Positions 8,001 to 15,877 of a DNA stretch of 21,669 nt are shown piece by piece. The DNA comes from Candidatus Argoarchaeum ethanivorans. Lineage in GTDB: Archaea > Halobacteriota > Methanosarcinia > Methanosarcinales > EX4572-44. The notes under the pieces are model-generated. The model was given only the letters and a program-made list of their open reading frames with translations. It ran no database searches and was not told the origin of the DNA. Within the stretch, counting starts at the first letter, position 1, and each line of letters begins with the position of its first letter. The position numbers were made by a program, and so were the translations under genes. The stretch lies in NCBI GenBank assembly GCA_905067535.1, contig CAJHIR010000005.1:1-21669 (forward strand), written 5' to 3'.

Positions 8001-8813
8001 ATCTTTGCGAGTAAGCCAGGGACGTACGGCAACGGCGTCAACCTTGCAGTCTATGCGTCTGCATGGAAGGAGGATAAGGATATATCCGACGTGTACATCT
8101 ACTGGAACGGGTATGAGTACGGAAAAGGAGTATTTGGAGAGGAATCCCATGCCAAGCTTATATCTCAACTCAAGAGTGTTGATCTAACCTTCAACAAGAC
8201 CGTTACCGATGAGTACGACCTCCTCGGGTGCTGCTATTACTTTGGAACGCACGGCGGACTCACGACCGCTGCAAGGGAAATCTCAGGACGCGATGTCCCG
8301 GCATACTATGGCGACACTCGCGATAGAGACCGAATCGAGATACGAACGCTTGCTGACGAGGTGAGAAGAGTTGTCAGAACAAAGCTCCTCAATCCGAAGT
8401 GGATCGAGGGGATGAAGCGGCACGGCTACAAAGGGGCAGGCGACATCTCATCGAAGATCGGACGTGTCTATGGCTGGGAAGCGACAACACAAGAGGTCGA
8501 TGACTGGATCTTCGATGACATCACAAAGACATTCATCCTCGATGATGAGATGCGGAAGTTCTTTGAGGAGAACAATCCTTATGCACTCGAAGAGATCGGG
8601 CGAAGACTCCTTGAAGCGTATGAGCGCGGACTGTGGGATGCGGATTCGGACGTAATCGACGGGCTCAAGAACGCATACCTCGAAATGGAAGGATGGATCG
8701 AGGAGCGGATGGGTGATGCGAAGGGCGACTTCCAGGGCGGATCGATCGATGTGATGACGATTGCGGATATTCCCGGCTGGAAGGAAAAGGTGGCTAAGGT
8801 TATAGAGGGTTGA
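5067..8813 (+). CDS. cobN: CobN-type chelatase large subunit
   Basis: A 1248-residue protein of the CobN/ChlH family, the subunit that binds the tetrapyrrole and metal while the ATPase/VWA subunit supplies energy. The family core is plain: [14 protein letters not shown] near 538-551, then [20 protein letters not shown], and near the C-terminus [20 protein letters not shown]. Length is normal for CobN (about 1200-1300). It overlaps the chelatase ATPase gene by ATGA and is followed by a FecCD/BtuC permease 34 bp on. In bacteria CobN inserts cobalt in the aerobic B12 pathway, but methanogens mainly use the single-subunit CbiX/CfbA enzymes for cobalt and nickel, and the role of archaeal CobN relatives is poorly defined. 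The uptake genes on both sides favour work on an imported corrinoid, porphyrin or metal. Family very sure; substrate open. Confidence 0.9.
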   Translation: MRITSVTWGSDISLLVDACNRLGIELSAWSTHDLEDGSKRESCTQSFRDADVVLLRPTEDAFWDSVIEELESVNVPIISFGHDPSYWQLSTVPLKVVVTVNAYHLYGGEENIVNMLRYIGKDVLGLDYEFDPPAETMWQGIYHPRAEQAFESVKEYLEWYKPEKRHAIGMLFHRTYWTNGDLEVIDAMIRELEAEFDVIPAFCYGMGDSETGAKSGGEIVEDFFMYPVKIDALVNLQSIFYTGDSEESVSALKKLNIPVFHPLTIYRDTEEAWMKGSQGMSSSEVAWSVAMPEFEGAIEPLIVGVPRTEEEHGTEFERHASIDERLKKIVRRIKKWIDLEDTPKPKRRVAFILHNSPCTSVEATVGAGAHLDTLESVARILRAMKEAGYAVDVPENGKSLIGNIIDHKAISEFRWTTIDEIVSKGGALAMVTKDEYIEWFDTLKADVRKRMCDAWGNPPGEAKDGVPAAMIYDGKIVVTGVRYGNAVVCVQPKRGCAGSRCDGTVCKILHDPEVPPPHQYMATYRWIEKTFGADVIIHVGTHGNIEFLPGKSVALSERCYPDIAIGDMPHLYIYNSDNPPEGTIAKRRSYATLIDHMQTVMTESGLYGDLKELEDQIAEYNKTKISDKARAHALEHIIIDLLTNTNLTEELKLDKLLKAGAPFDRIMDKAHRAITKVYNTQIPDGMHIFGENPKGDQKIEFVNSILRYDSEMRKLVLDLLGMDIEPADLKSEALAGIDALGKEILNGFLSDKDPVSICKKVLGDRLKRLNESRIFSVRDKAAKIAWRIDSSDEIGSLLHGFDAGYIEPGPSGLITQGKPEVMPTGRNFYSLDPFKVPTKAAWLIGQRLADGVIGKYVDENGKLPENIAMYWMAGDIMWADGEQLAQIMHLIGVEPIWKGGKVKEYRILPLEELGRPRIDVTIRVSGITRDCFYNCIELVDDALREVAELDEPLEMNYIKKHVAEASSDDGNGDRGCARIFASKPGTYGNGVNLAVYASAWKEDKDISDVYIYWNGYEYGKGVFGEESHAKLISQLKSVDLTFNKTVTDEYDLLGCCYYFGTHGGLTTAAREISGRDVPAYYGDTRDRDRIEIRTLADEVRRVVRTKLLNPKWIEGMKRHGYKGAGDISSKIGRVYGWEATTQEVDDWIFDDITKTFILDDEMRKFFEENNPYALEEIGRRLLEAYERGLWDADSDVIDGLKNAYLEMEGWIEERMGDAKGDFQGGSIDVMTIADIPGWKEKVAKVIEG

Positions 8814-8847
8814 TTCGAGTCGATTCCGGAACAGATGGGGCGTTACT

Positions 8848-10215
8848 ATGGAAAAAAAAGAAAGCCGTACAGTAACCGCGAACGAGATCAAAGAGCAGTA
8901 CAAGAAGTTCATCGGAAGGAAGATATTTTTTATCTTCTTTTTTATAGCCCTGATCGTCGGCATAACAGGAGTTTCCACGTCGCTTGGGTCTGCAGACATC
9001 TCAGTCTGGGATGCATATTCATCAATACTCAGAAAACCGTTCCCAAATCTATTCGAGTCAGAACTTATATTTCACTGGGACGATGTCCCGGGGAGCGATA
9101 ACGAGAGACTCAAACAGTATCTCATAGACAAATATGATATCGGCTGGGTGGAAAGTGCAGAGATCATCAAATCCGCGGACGGTAAAATCAGTATTAAAGG
9201 TGTTGGTGAAAATAAAGTTGAAATCACGCGTAATTACCGGGATAAGGAAAAAACGACTCTAAAAATCAGCGGCGATATAGATCCGGGTCACAGAGTCAAC
9301 AATTTCAAAGCCAAAGAGGTGAACGGCAAACTCTGTATACATGAGTCGACATGGCTTGCAGATGTATGCGTCTGGAATCTCAGGCTTCCCAGGATCTTTC
9401 TCGGCATAATCGCAGGCGTCGGTCTTGGGCTCGCAGGTGCGGTGATGCAGGCAATACTCAGGAATCCACTTGCAAGCCCATACACGCTTGGAATCTCCTC
9501 AGGCGCTGGTTTCGGTGCTTCGCTTGCGATTCTTGCTGGAGCCGGCATCGTCGGTGGAAAATATCTAATTATCGGAAATGCATTCGTATTCGCACTACTG
9601 GTTTCGTTTATCATCCTCGCATTGTCGAGCCGCAAGGGCTCAACACCAGAGACCATGATTCTGGCCGGCATTGCGATGATGTACCTATTCGGTGCGATGA
9701 CAACGATACTCCAGTACTTTGGTGAGGCAGAAGCTGTGAAAGAAGCGGTCTTCTGGATGGTCGGCGACCTCAACAGAGCATCATGGCCCGTTGTGACGAT
9801 CATACTCGGTACGCTTGCATGCTGTGCCCCCCTCCTTATAATGAGGTCATGGGACTTCAATGCAATGGGGGCTGGAGACGAGACCGCGAAGAGTCTCGGC
9901 GTCAATGTGGAGCACACCAGAATTATCACAATGGTGGTCTCGACACTGCTCGCTGCAACCATCGTCTGCTTCACAGGGACAATCGGGTTCATCGGGCTTG
10001 TTGCCCCGCACATGACACGGCTTGCCATCGGGGGTGATAACAGGTACGTTCTCCCAGTCTCAGGTCTACTCGGTGCGGTAATTCTCATCAGTGCAGACCT
10101 TGTGGCAAGAAGGATTATCGCCCCTGTAATCCTCCCTGTTGGGGCGGTGACCGCATTTATGGGAGCTCCACTCTTCCTTTACCTGATAATGAGACGAAGG
10201 AGGGAATACTGGTGA
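8848..10215 (+). CDS. FecCD/BtuC-type ABC permease with extra extracytoplasmic domain
   Basis: A 455-residue permease for a metal chelate, haem or corrinoid. The FecCD core is typical: WNLRLPRIFLGIIAGVGLGL from 176, MQAILRNPLASPYTLGISSGA from 200, and GTIGFIGLVAPHMTRLAIG later, the region that contacts the ATPase. Normal family length is about 330-350. The excess is a charged, non-membrane insert of about 105 residues (about 63-172) between the first helix (26-45) and the second, which would face outside the cell. It contains HWDDVPGSDNERLKQYL and DGKISIKGVGENKVEI. The outside position suggests contact with the dockerin-tethered binding protein. ATG at 8848 has a GGGG ribosome site at 8837-8840. 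The stop overlaps the ATPase start (GTGA). No other permease is in the window, so it is the likely partner of the protein at 1009. Confidence 0.9.
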   Translation: MEKKESRTVTANEIKEQYKKFIGRKIFFIFFFIALIVGITGVSTSLGSADISVWDAYSSILRKPFPNLFESELIFHWDDVPGSDNERLKQYLIDKYDIGWVESAEIIKSADGKISIKGVGENKVEITRNYRDKEKTTLKISGDIDPGHRVNNFKAKEVNGKLCIHESTWLADVCVWNLRLPRIFLGIIAGVGLGLAGAVMQAILRNPLASPYTLGISSGAGFGASLAILAGAGIVGGKYLIIGNAFVFALLVSFIILALSSRKGSTPETMILAGIAMMYLFGAMTTILQYFGEAEAVKEAVFWMVGDLNRASWPVVTIILGTLACCAPLLIMRSWDFNAMGAGDETAKSLGVNVEHTRIITMVVSTLLAATIVCFTGTIGFIGLVAPHMTRLAIGGDNRYVLPVSGLLGAVILISADLVARRIIAPVILPVGAVTAFMGAPLFLYLIMRRRREYW

Positions 10216-10988
10216 AACTAAAAGTAAAAAACGTTGAATTCGGCTACAACAGTACATTGGTTCTCGAGAACATATCCATGGAACTGGATCGATCAGAGGT
10301 AGTCGGCATCGTCGGTCCGAACGGCGCCGGCAAGTCCACGCTGATCCGGTGCATCGACCGGATCCTGACTCCAAGAGGAGGAAGCATACTTCTGGATGGA
10401 ACTGATATCAGCAAGATGACGAGAATGGAGATTGCAAAAGAGATGGGGTATGTTCCCCAGACCACGACACGTGTCTTTCCTGCGACGGTCTTTGACACGG
10501 TCTTGATGGGCAGACGTCCACATCTTGGTTGGAAAAGCAGCGATGAGGACGTGGATCGAGTTCTGAAGGTGCTGGAACTTCTTGGGATCATAGAGTTTGC
10601 GATGCGGGATTTTAACGAGATCAGCGGAGGTCAGCAGCAGAAGGTCTTGATCGCACGGGCGCTTGCACAGGAAGCGGATATTCTTCTCCTGGACGAGCCC
10701 ACAAGCAACCTCGATATCAGGCACCAGCTCGAGGTGATGGATATCATGAAAGGTATCGTAAGAAGCAAGGGAATTTCTGCGATCGTGGCGATCCATGATC
10801 TGAACCTTGCTTCGAGATACACAGATAGACTGCTCATGTTAAATGGTGGAAGGATATTTGCTGTGGGAGATCCTGAATCGGTGCTTACGGTTGAGAACAT
10901 CAGGCGTGCTTATGGTGTAGAAGCTCTGGTGAAGAGCGATGGCGAGAGGCCATACATCATTCCGGTGAGGCCGGTAAAAACGAGATGA
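10212..10988 (+). CDS. ABC transporter ATPase of the FecE/BtuD type
   Basis: A 258-residue ATPase that powers the permease encoded just before it. Walker A GPNGAGKST at 35-43, Q-loop VPQ ending at 83, signature SGGQQQK from 138, Walker B ILLLDEP at 157-163, switch histidine in AIHDLN at 195. The spacing and the HDLNLASRY/DRLLMLNGGRIFAVG end are those of the iron-siderophore/B12 import group. GTG at 10212 overlaps the permease stop as GTGA, so translation is probably coupled. It is the last gene of the plus-strand locus and converges on the minus-strand EpsI gene 41 bp later. Confidence 0.93.
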   Translation: MKLKVKNVEFGYNSTLVLENISMELDRSEVVGIVGPNGAGKSTLIRCIDRILTPRGGSILLDGTDISKMTRMEIAKEMGYVPQTTTRVFPATVFDTVLMGRRPHLGWKSSDEDVDRVLKVLELLGIIEFAMRDFNEISGGQQQKVLIARALAQEADILLLDEPTSNLDIRHQLEVMDIMKGIVRSKGISAIVAIHDLNLASRYTDRLLMLNGGRIFAVGDPESVLTVENIRRAYGVEALVKSDGERPYIIPVRPVKTR

Positions 10989-11029
10989 TGAATCTGGCAG
11001 GTTATTTATTGCGGGATGTCTTATGAGAT

Positions 11030-11905
11030 TTATTTCTTCACAAACTTCTTCAAATTTCTTATTTGAGGATAGAAAATGATAATGATTGGAATAATAAGAA
11101 ACAATAAAACTGCCAGTTTGCCAGTAATTGAGTTAGAAGTGATGAGAGTAAATATAGTAGGTTGCCTTTCTTTAGGCTCGAACATGTAGGGTATTGTTTT
11201 ACCCATGAATGCTCTGGTCAGATCAAGAACTCCGTCGTATGAACCTTCGGTCGGTGCAAGCGACGATACACGGATCATCGTGATATCCCTTGATGAGATG
11301 CCTTTTTTCACATAGAAATACAGGACAACTCTTCGCTCGGTAACCTTTCCATTTGACTCCTTTGAAACAATAAGCTTCTTTGATAAAATGGTTCCATTGA
11401 AATAACCCCACTCTTCCCTTTTATTTTCCCATGTGGAATACATTGGTTTTGCTACCCAGCTTACATTATGCACAGGTATCTCTTCTTTACCTTTTTCCTC
11501 TATAGTATATCCAAGAGCCGGATAACAGACGACAGGGGGATGAAAACTTGAACGGTTCCTGGACTGGACAATCAGGAAGAATACTGGTTGATATGACTCT
11601 GGATTGGAGTAAGCTCGCATAAGCATTACATCTGCCTCAAGGCTTTTTGCAACTCTTTCCGTGTTGTAATCCGATCCTTTCCAGCCGTCAATATGCATTG
11701 GAAATGCACGCATGTGTTCATTGTTCCCAAAATCCAGCTTCATTTCAACCATAATCTCCTTTCCAGATGCATGTGAAAGTTCTGTGTCAATCGTTGTGAT
11801 GGAGCTAGAAAAAATGGTGGATGGTGTGGAAAAAAGCAGGATAACTACCAGAGCAAGTAAGATAAGTCCAATAATTTTTGAATATTCTTCAAAGAAACTC
11901 TTCAT
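11030..11905 (-). CDS. EpsI-family exosortase-associated protein
   Basis: A 291-residue membrane protein. Helix at about 11-28, then an outside domain with the EpsI (DUF3485) pattern: IDGWKGSDYNTERVAKSLEA, MRAYSN, and FHPPVVCYPALGYTIEE (the His-Pro and Cys region typical of EpsI), then a C-terminal helix (~262-282) and basic end. In bacteria EpsI proteins accompany or are fused to exosortases in exopolysaccharide-linked protein sorting; the exact activity is not known. ATG at 11905 is two bases after the exosortase stop, with its ribosome site (GAGG, 11911-11914) inside the end of that gene, so the pair is translated together. Base composition is more AT-rich than the chelatase locus opposite. 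Assignment is good; function is by association. Confidence 0.82.
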   Translation of the reverse strand: MKSFFEEYSKIIGLILLALVVILLFSTPSTIFSSSITTIDTELSHASGKEIMVEMKLDFGNNEHMRAFPMHIDGWKGSDYNTERVAKSLEADVMLMRAYSNPESYQPVFFLIVQSRNRSSFHPPVVCYPALGYTIEEKGKEEIPVHNVSWVAKPMYSTWENKREEWGYFNGTILSKKLIVSKESNGKVTERRVVLYFYVKKGISSRDITMIRVSSLAPTEGSYDGVLDLTRAFMGKTIPYMFEPKERQPTIFTLITSNSITGKLAVLLFLIIPIIIIFYPQIRNLKKFVKK

Positions 11906-11907
11906 CT

Positions 11908-12732
11908 TTATCCTCTATCTTCAATGACCCTGACTTTACATCCAGTAATAGTACTAATAACCACTAAAAATATAAATGCAATAGTGAAAAGAAAAAGGCT
12001 TGAAAAATCATGGAAGAATCTCATTGCTACCTCTACACCATAATGATTTGCAAGAAGCAACAAAAGAGTAATCCTTAGAATATTTGCGATAATTGCAATC
12101 GGGACTGTTACGCACAAAAGGGCAATTTTTTTATACGGTTGGCATTTTAAAAGATAAATAAAAATTACTGCAAGTGCCAGTAAAGAAATTAGAGAGTTCA
12201 TACCACTGCATGGTAAGCCAATAGTGAAAGAAGCGTTTTGCAGGTGAATCTCCGATCCAATTCTCGTTACCGGAACTCCAAGCACTTCAATAAGTAGTGT
12301 GGAACAATAGGCTGAGAGACGCTGTAGTGTGTATGCAATTTTTAGTAGTAGTAGTAGTGGCAGTGGAATTGCAAAAATGAGAAAGGATACCGGGAATAAA
12401 AAGCATCGCATCATATTTTTTCCATAAAAATAAAGGATTAGTCCGCTTGTTATAAACAAAAAAGAGAGAGCTAATAAAAAAGGAAAAAGCTTGATAAACC
12501 CGATAGTATAAAGTATAAGACCTGGTATGAAGATTATCATCCCGTTTTTAAACGGTGCAGATTCAGGTTCAAAACGATGAATATTTTTCCATGCAATAAA
12601 AATAGAGACGATCGGAATCAAGAACCCATGAGAGTAATAAGAGTCTGTTAGCCATACATTAACTAACCAGGTAAAACTGCGAAAATATAAAACCGATAGA
12701 AATACAATTAGAAAAATCGTTATTTTTTTCAT
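11908..12732 (-). CDS. Exosortase/archaeosortase transpeptidase
   Basis: A 274-residue integral membrane protein, about eight helices, of the exosortase/archaeosortase family that cuts C-terminal sorting signals on exported proteins. Family landmarks: YSHGFLIP at 33-40, and the likely catalytic set Cys175 in GLPCSGMNS, Arg220 in IIANILRI and His241 in RFFHDFSS. ATG at 12732 is chosen; a TTG at 12768 would add 12 residues (MWDASVKFRLQR) and cannot be excluded. It sits 41 bp after bud32 and two bases before its EpsI partner. The cohesin protein at 402 carries a PGF-CTERM signal, but archaeosortase A is not normally paired with EpsI, so the target of this enzyme may be a different signal such as PEF-CTERM. 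Confidence 0.88.
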   Translation of the reverse strand: MKKITIFLIVFLSVLYFRSFTWLVNVWLTDSYYSHGFLIPIVSIFIAWKNIHRFEPESAPFKNGMIIFIPGLILYTIGFIKLFPFLLALSFLFITSGLILYFYGKNMMRCFLFPVSFLIFAIPLPLLLLLKIAYTLQRLSAYCSTLLIEVLGVPVTRIGSEIHLQNASFTIGLPCSGMNSLISLLALAVIFIYLLKCQPYKKIALLCVTVPIAIIANILRITLLLLLANHYGVEVAMRFFHDFSSLFLFTIAFIFLVVISTITGCKVRVIEDRG

Positions 12733-12773
12733 GCGTTGTAAACGAAATTTAACACTCGCATCCCACAAATAGT

Positions 12774-13346
12774 TTATGCATACCGTCCACGCTTTTCGAT
12801 CTCTCTTACGCGCTGAAACACCTGATCAGCTTCAGCAAGCATCATTCTGTATCCGTTCATAAATGCTGTTTTAAGTTCTTCTGGTTTTTCGTGGCTGCTT
12901 TTTAGTGTCTGGAAGAACACATGAACATCAACACCACGAGCTTCGGTGGATGTATCGAAGAAGGCAAGTCCAAAATCAATGAGATATATGCGGTCCTTGT
13001 GGTACAGCATGTTAGAGGTTGTAAGATCCCCATGTATGATTCCACCTCGATGCAGCATTCCCACAATCTCTCCAGCTTTTCTAACAAGAGTCGTATCAAT
13101 GACGTGTTTAAGTAGTGTGCCGTCGATGTATTCCATCACAATATTAACAGTATTTAGATCATAGATAATTGGTGTGCTCACTCCAAGACGGCGTGCAGCA
13201 GACATGATTTTTGCTTCTGCACGTGTTCGTTCTTGCCTGAGTTTCAGATCAATATCACTCAAACGATATTTTTTCTCGATTCGATGCTTTACCACAACAT
13301 CGTCGACGAGATCAATTACTGCTTCAGCGCCTGCCGCAAGTATCAT
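12774..13346 (-). CDS. bud32: KEOPS-complex kinase/ATPase Bud32
   Basis: A 190-residue Bud32 (Kae1-associated kinase), part of the KEOPS complex that makes the t6A modification on tRNAs reading ANN codons. Motifs: GAEA at 6-9, catalytic lysine K20 in VVVKHR, KKYR at 25-28, MEYIDG, HGDLTTSN at 105-112 with D107 and N112, DFG at 124-126, and VDVHVF. It is complete but stands alone; many methanogens fuse it to Kae1, which is not seen here. ATG at 13346 is preferred to GTG at 13358 because Bud32 proteins begin just before GAEA and because a TATA-like CTTTTATCA (minus strand, about 13367-13376) lies 25 bp upstream, fitting a leaderless start. It heads the minus-strand group with exosortase and EpsI; that link is probably positional only. 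Confidence 0.9.
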   Translation of the reverse strand: MILAAGAEAVIDLVDDVVVKHRIEKKYRLSDIDLKLRQERTRAEAKIMSAARRLGVSTPIIYDLNTVNIVMEYIDGTLLKHVIDTTLVRKAGEIVGMLHRGGIIHGDLTTSNMLYHKDRIYLIDFGLAFFDTSTEARGVDVHVFFQTLKSSHEKPEELKTAFMNGYRMMLAEADQVFQRVREIEKRGRYA

Positions 13347-13539
13347 AACAGGAAACACATGCAGATATCTGATAAAAGTCTTTGTGTGGTATTTGTGCCC
13401 ATTTAATCGAGCAGTTGTACATGAATGTTTACGAAACTATAAAGAATCGACCCCTCGACTGCATGCGTTTATGGTCACAGCGGGAACTGCTGCCACTGAA
13501 ATGAATATTCAAAACGAGGGTAGAGTGGTTTTAATACTC

Positions 13540-14365
13540 TCAAAAAGCACAATGGTTATACCAATCAAGGAACTCTTCAAATATCTCAAACCTTCCCCTA
13601 TGAATCCTGCACAGATCAAACCATTTTTCTTGTCTTCCCATTACTCTGAGGATGATTATACCTGCAAAGTATATACTTGATCCTGTTTTCTTCCAGGAAT
13701 TTCTCAAATGAATGATCTGCTTCTCCATTTTTATCCCTCTTGTTAGCATAAAACTGTGAACCATGATCAGTTATCGATTCTCTTAAAAAACCAATATGCC
13801 CACACTCCTCAATTGCACTCTTCACGAGTTTGATGCTGTTTTCCGCTGTTGCATTTCCAAACTCTCCACCAGCAAGAATCTTTCTACTTGCATCATCCAG
13901 TACAACACATAATTTAGGTCCACCGGAGGGTTCATGCCAATCCATATGCCCTGGCAGTTAAGCTCTGCTTTCTTTCATACATAGGTCCACTTTTTTCTTC
14001 TTTTCTGCTTACTTGTTTCCCCCCTGCAAAACCATACTTCTTCAACACATTATGGATTGTGTTATGAGGTATCCTTACACGGTCTTCTGCATAAATCACC
14101 TTCTCAAGGTATAAGGCGTTCAAACGATACCTTTCATATTTTTTTAGGATAACATTTTCATATGATTCAGGAATTGTTTTCTTTGGTCTGCCCAGGTTCT
14201 TACTTATCATAGGAACATCCCATCCAATCTTGTATTCAGAGTGAATCTGCCTAAACCTTCTCGTGTAACACCCAATATCCCGGCAAGGTACTTCTGTTCT
14301 TCTTTCCCCATTTTATATTGCCTTAAGGCCCATTCGAGTCTCTTTTTGTTTTTTATTTTTACCAT
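13540..14365 (-). pseudogene. Degenerate DDE transposase (IS481/IS3-like integrase core), at least three frameshifts
   Basis: A transposase relic split over several frames. From ATG at 14365 a helix-turn-helix start (MVKIKNKKRLEWALRQYKMG) reads to a stop at 14207, but the matching continuation (RRFRQIHSEYKIGWDVPMIS) is in the next frame from about 14265 and stops at 13932. The catalytic core resumes in a third setting at 13945 (MDWHEPSGGPK, VLDDASRKIL, ITDHGSQFYA, NHPQSNGK) and stops at 13616. The glutamate region (EKWFDLCRIHRGRFEIFEEFLDWYN) is in yet another frame and ends at 13540. Both aspartates and the glutamate are recognisable but never in one frame, and the expected C-terminal ~30 residues are missing. 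No clear inverted ends were found. It cannot make an active enzyme without repeated frameshifting. Confidence 0.85.
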
Positions 14366-14724
14366 CCACCCAGGATCTTATTCCCGAGAGGAAATTTCTC
14401 TGGGAAAAGACAAAGTTATAAGAAGACCGCAAAAATTTTTATCCATTAGCATAAGCTATATGCTTTTTTCAGAATCATGCCACAGAGCATATTACGAATG
14501 CCATTGATTTTACATCTTTCAAAGATCCATCATCCAGCTCGATATTAATTTAAGAAGCTTTGATTTAAGGGTCCACCGAAAAATAACCTATCGAAATTTC
14601 CAACTTTCGTAATGTTTACAACTACCCCCCATCAGGATTTTTTACATGAGGATCTATCTGCCAAAAGTGCTACTTTATTTTTCTACAGGCCCTTAATATA
14701 ATTCTTTTTTTGCTGTAACATCTT
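14366..14724. other. 359-bp spacer between transposase relic and acylphosphatase
   Basis: No gene seen. AT-rich. It holds an imperfect palindrome just upstream of the transposase start (CCCGAGAGG...TTTCTCTGGG, 14380-14401) and the MITE-like element listed separately at 14569-14692. Confidence 0.6.
14569..14692. mobile_element. MITE-like element, 124 bp, flanked by TTAA
   Basis: The left end (GGGTCCACCGAAAAATAA, 14569-14586) matches the reverse complement of the right end (GGGCCTGTAGAAAAATAA, from 14675-14692) at 13 of 18 positions, with the outer GGG and the inner nine bases exact. TTAA lies directly outside both ends (14565-14568 and 14693-14696), as expected for a 4-bp target duplication. 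The interior has no coding capacity. The shape fits a non-autonomous element; the element that would move it is not identified and need not be the nearby transposase relic. TTAA is its own reverse complement, so it could instead be part of the inverted repeat. Confidence 0.5.
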
Positions 14725-15286
14725 TCACACTGCCAGTTTAACCTTTATTGCTTCTACATCCTTGCTCAGCAGTTCATATTTACTCTTCAGCTTTAGAGTA
14801 TCCTTGCGTATTTCACTTAAAGACGGGAGTGCACTCCTCATTTCTCTATTATCTTCACCCACATTCTCTATTATCTTCACCCACATTCTCCAGAATTTCT
14901 ATTGTCCGGCCCTGTTTATCCAGCATCTTATTCCCAATTTCTAGAGACCGATACAATAGTGCACCTGCTGTGTCCATCCGTTCACCGAGCTCTTCTTGTG
15001 GATCGCCTCGCCTGATCTCGAAGTACTCGAATTCACCGGTTGCTGCTTTAAACTCAACCCCAATCTTTTCAACCGATACTGGAACTACCGGATGCCCCTT
15101 TATTCTGACCTGATCTACAAACGTGTTAAGAATCTTTTCTTCTCCTTCTGCAACGATTTTAACGTCATAAGGTTTCAGATTCTCAACAAAACCAGTTATC
15201 TCCAGTTTTCGAGCGATCCTTCTTACAATGTCACGGTACCCAACCTGTTGCACTTCACCCTTTGCAATGATCTCTATTTGCTTCAT
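14725..15286 (-). pseudogene. Acylphosphatase-domain protein with C-terminal tail cut off by a 22-bp duplication
   Basis: The gene opens at ATG 15286. Residues 1-~92 are an acylphosphatase domain, which hydrolyses acyl phosphates: GEVQQVGYRDIVRR with catalytic Arg18 and TGFVENL with Asn36. A helical extension follows (MDTAGALLYRSLEIGNKMLD). As it stands the frame ends at 14855 after ENVGEDNRECG (143 residues). Removing one copy of the 22-bp tandem repeat at 14843-14886 restores a frame that continues MRSALPSLSEIRKDTLKLKS... through a 38-residue coiled-coil-like tail to TGA at 14725. The catalytic domain is intact, so the shorter product may still work; the tail is lost. The start overlaps the stop of the 52-residue gene upstream (ATGA). 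Confidence 0.8.
14843..14886. repeat. 22-bp perfect tandem duplication
   Basis: Two adjacent identical 22-bp units (14843-14864 and 14865-14886). Because 22 is not a multiple of three, it shifts the acylphosphatase frame. Confidence 0.92.
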
Positions 15287-15441
15287 TTCACATCACCCCA
15301 GAAACGTGATGAGATGTCCGTGCCCAGAATTAACCCAGAGATTGCAATCACGCCTGCACGGGGAAGCATGATCAGTGCATAGTTTATGGTCTTTCGATCA
15401 TCCATCTTTCTGTTTCGTTGTTCGGTTATATTTATTTCCAT
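15283..15441 (-). CDS. Small membrane protein, 52 residues, coupled to acylphosphatase gene
   Basis: Starts with ATG at 15441 and a near-ideal Shine-Dalgarno (AGGAGGT, 15449-15455 on the minus strand), the best in the window. Residues 1-18 are polar and charged (MEINITEQRNRKMDDRKT), residues ~20-41 are one hydrophobic helix (YALIMLPRAGVIAISGLILG), and the end is polar. The stop overlaps the acylphosphatase ATG (ATGA), and the start overlaps the stop of the dockerin-like gene before it (TAATG), so all three are likely one translationally coupled unit. I do not recognise the family. The strong ribosome site and both overlaps support a real gene. Confidence 0.65.
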   Translation of the reverse strand: MEINITEQRNRKMDDRKTINYALIMLPRAGVIAISGLILGTDISSRFWGDVK

Positions 15442-15721
15442 TATTGTGTACCTCCTAATATCATCAGTGCATCGGGTGAAGTGACCAGTCCGTCACCATT
15501 TGTGTCAGCAATGCCGTGCAGTAAGATTGCAGCCCCGGGCACAACTGCTGTGTATTCAGCAGGCATCGTTATATTAAGGGATTTGAACCATGTCGTATTC
15601 ACCTGTACCGTGTACGGGAGTTCGTATTGCATGTTGTCGTAGTCGGCGTTACTTCAAATACGGTAACACCTGCTGAAGCGATCGGGACGGTTATCATCGC
15701 GATTGCAAGCAGCACAATCAT
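15441..15721 (-). pseudogene. Dockerin-like exported protein, frameshifted after the signal peptide
   Basis: ATG at 15721 opens a signal peptide and the start of a mature protein (MIVLLAIAMITVPIASAG, then VTVFEVTP), which stops in this frame soon after. The rest is in another frame: NADYDNMQYELPYTVQVNTT, then a hydrophobic strand region, and a dockerin/EF-hand-like loop DTNGDGLVTSPDALMILG before TAA at 15441. A single shift near TTTGAAGTAACGCC (about 15662) would join them into a ~90-residue secreted protein. An ATG at 15757 in the signal-peptide frame is an alternative start, but a TATA-like TTTATAAC at about 15774-15781 (minus strand) favours 15721. Only one calcium loop is present, where true dockerins have two. 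It could be a broken gene or a sequence error. Confidence 0.6.
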
Positions 15722-15877
15722 GGTTGTTGTTTGCCGATGATAAAACAAACATAACATTTTCACATTTATTCTGTTATAAAACTATGCACACACCGTTACA
15801 TCGATGGACACAGCTTTTGTAGAAGGCTTAAGGAATAGATGTTTTCGCCTCTTGTAACCCTTTAATATCTAACCAGT

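Noticed and set aside
7434..8168. Long open frame (244 codons) opposite cobN
   Set aside because: Antisense shadow of conserved CobN sequence with no start context or motif.
9288..10088. Long open frame (266 codons) opposite the permease gene
   Set aside because: It mirrors the codon pattern of the clear FecCD gene, has low-complexity Ser/Pro/Ala content and no family motif.
10989..11029. Terminator between the converging ATPase and EpsI genes
   Set aside because: Some T-rich sequence but no clear hairpin or long T-run on either strand.
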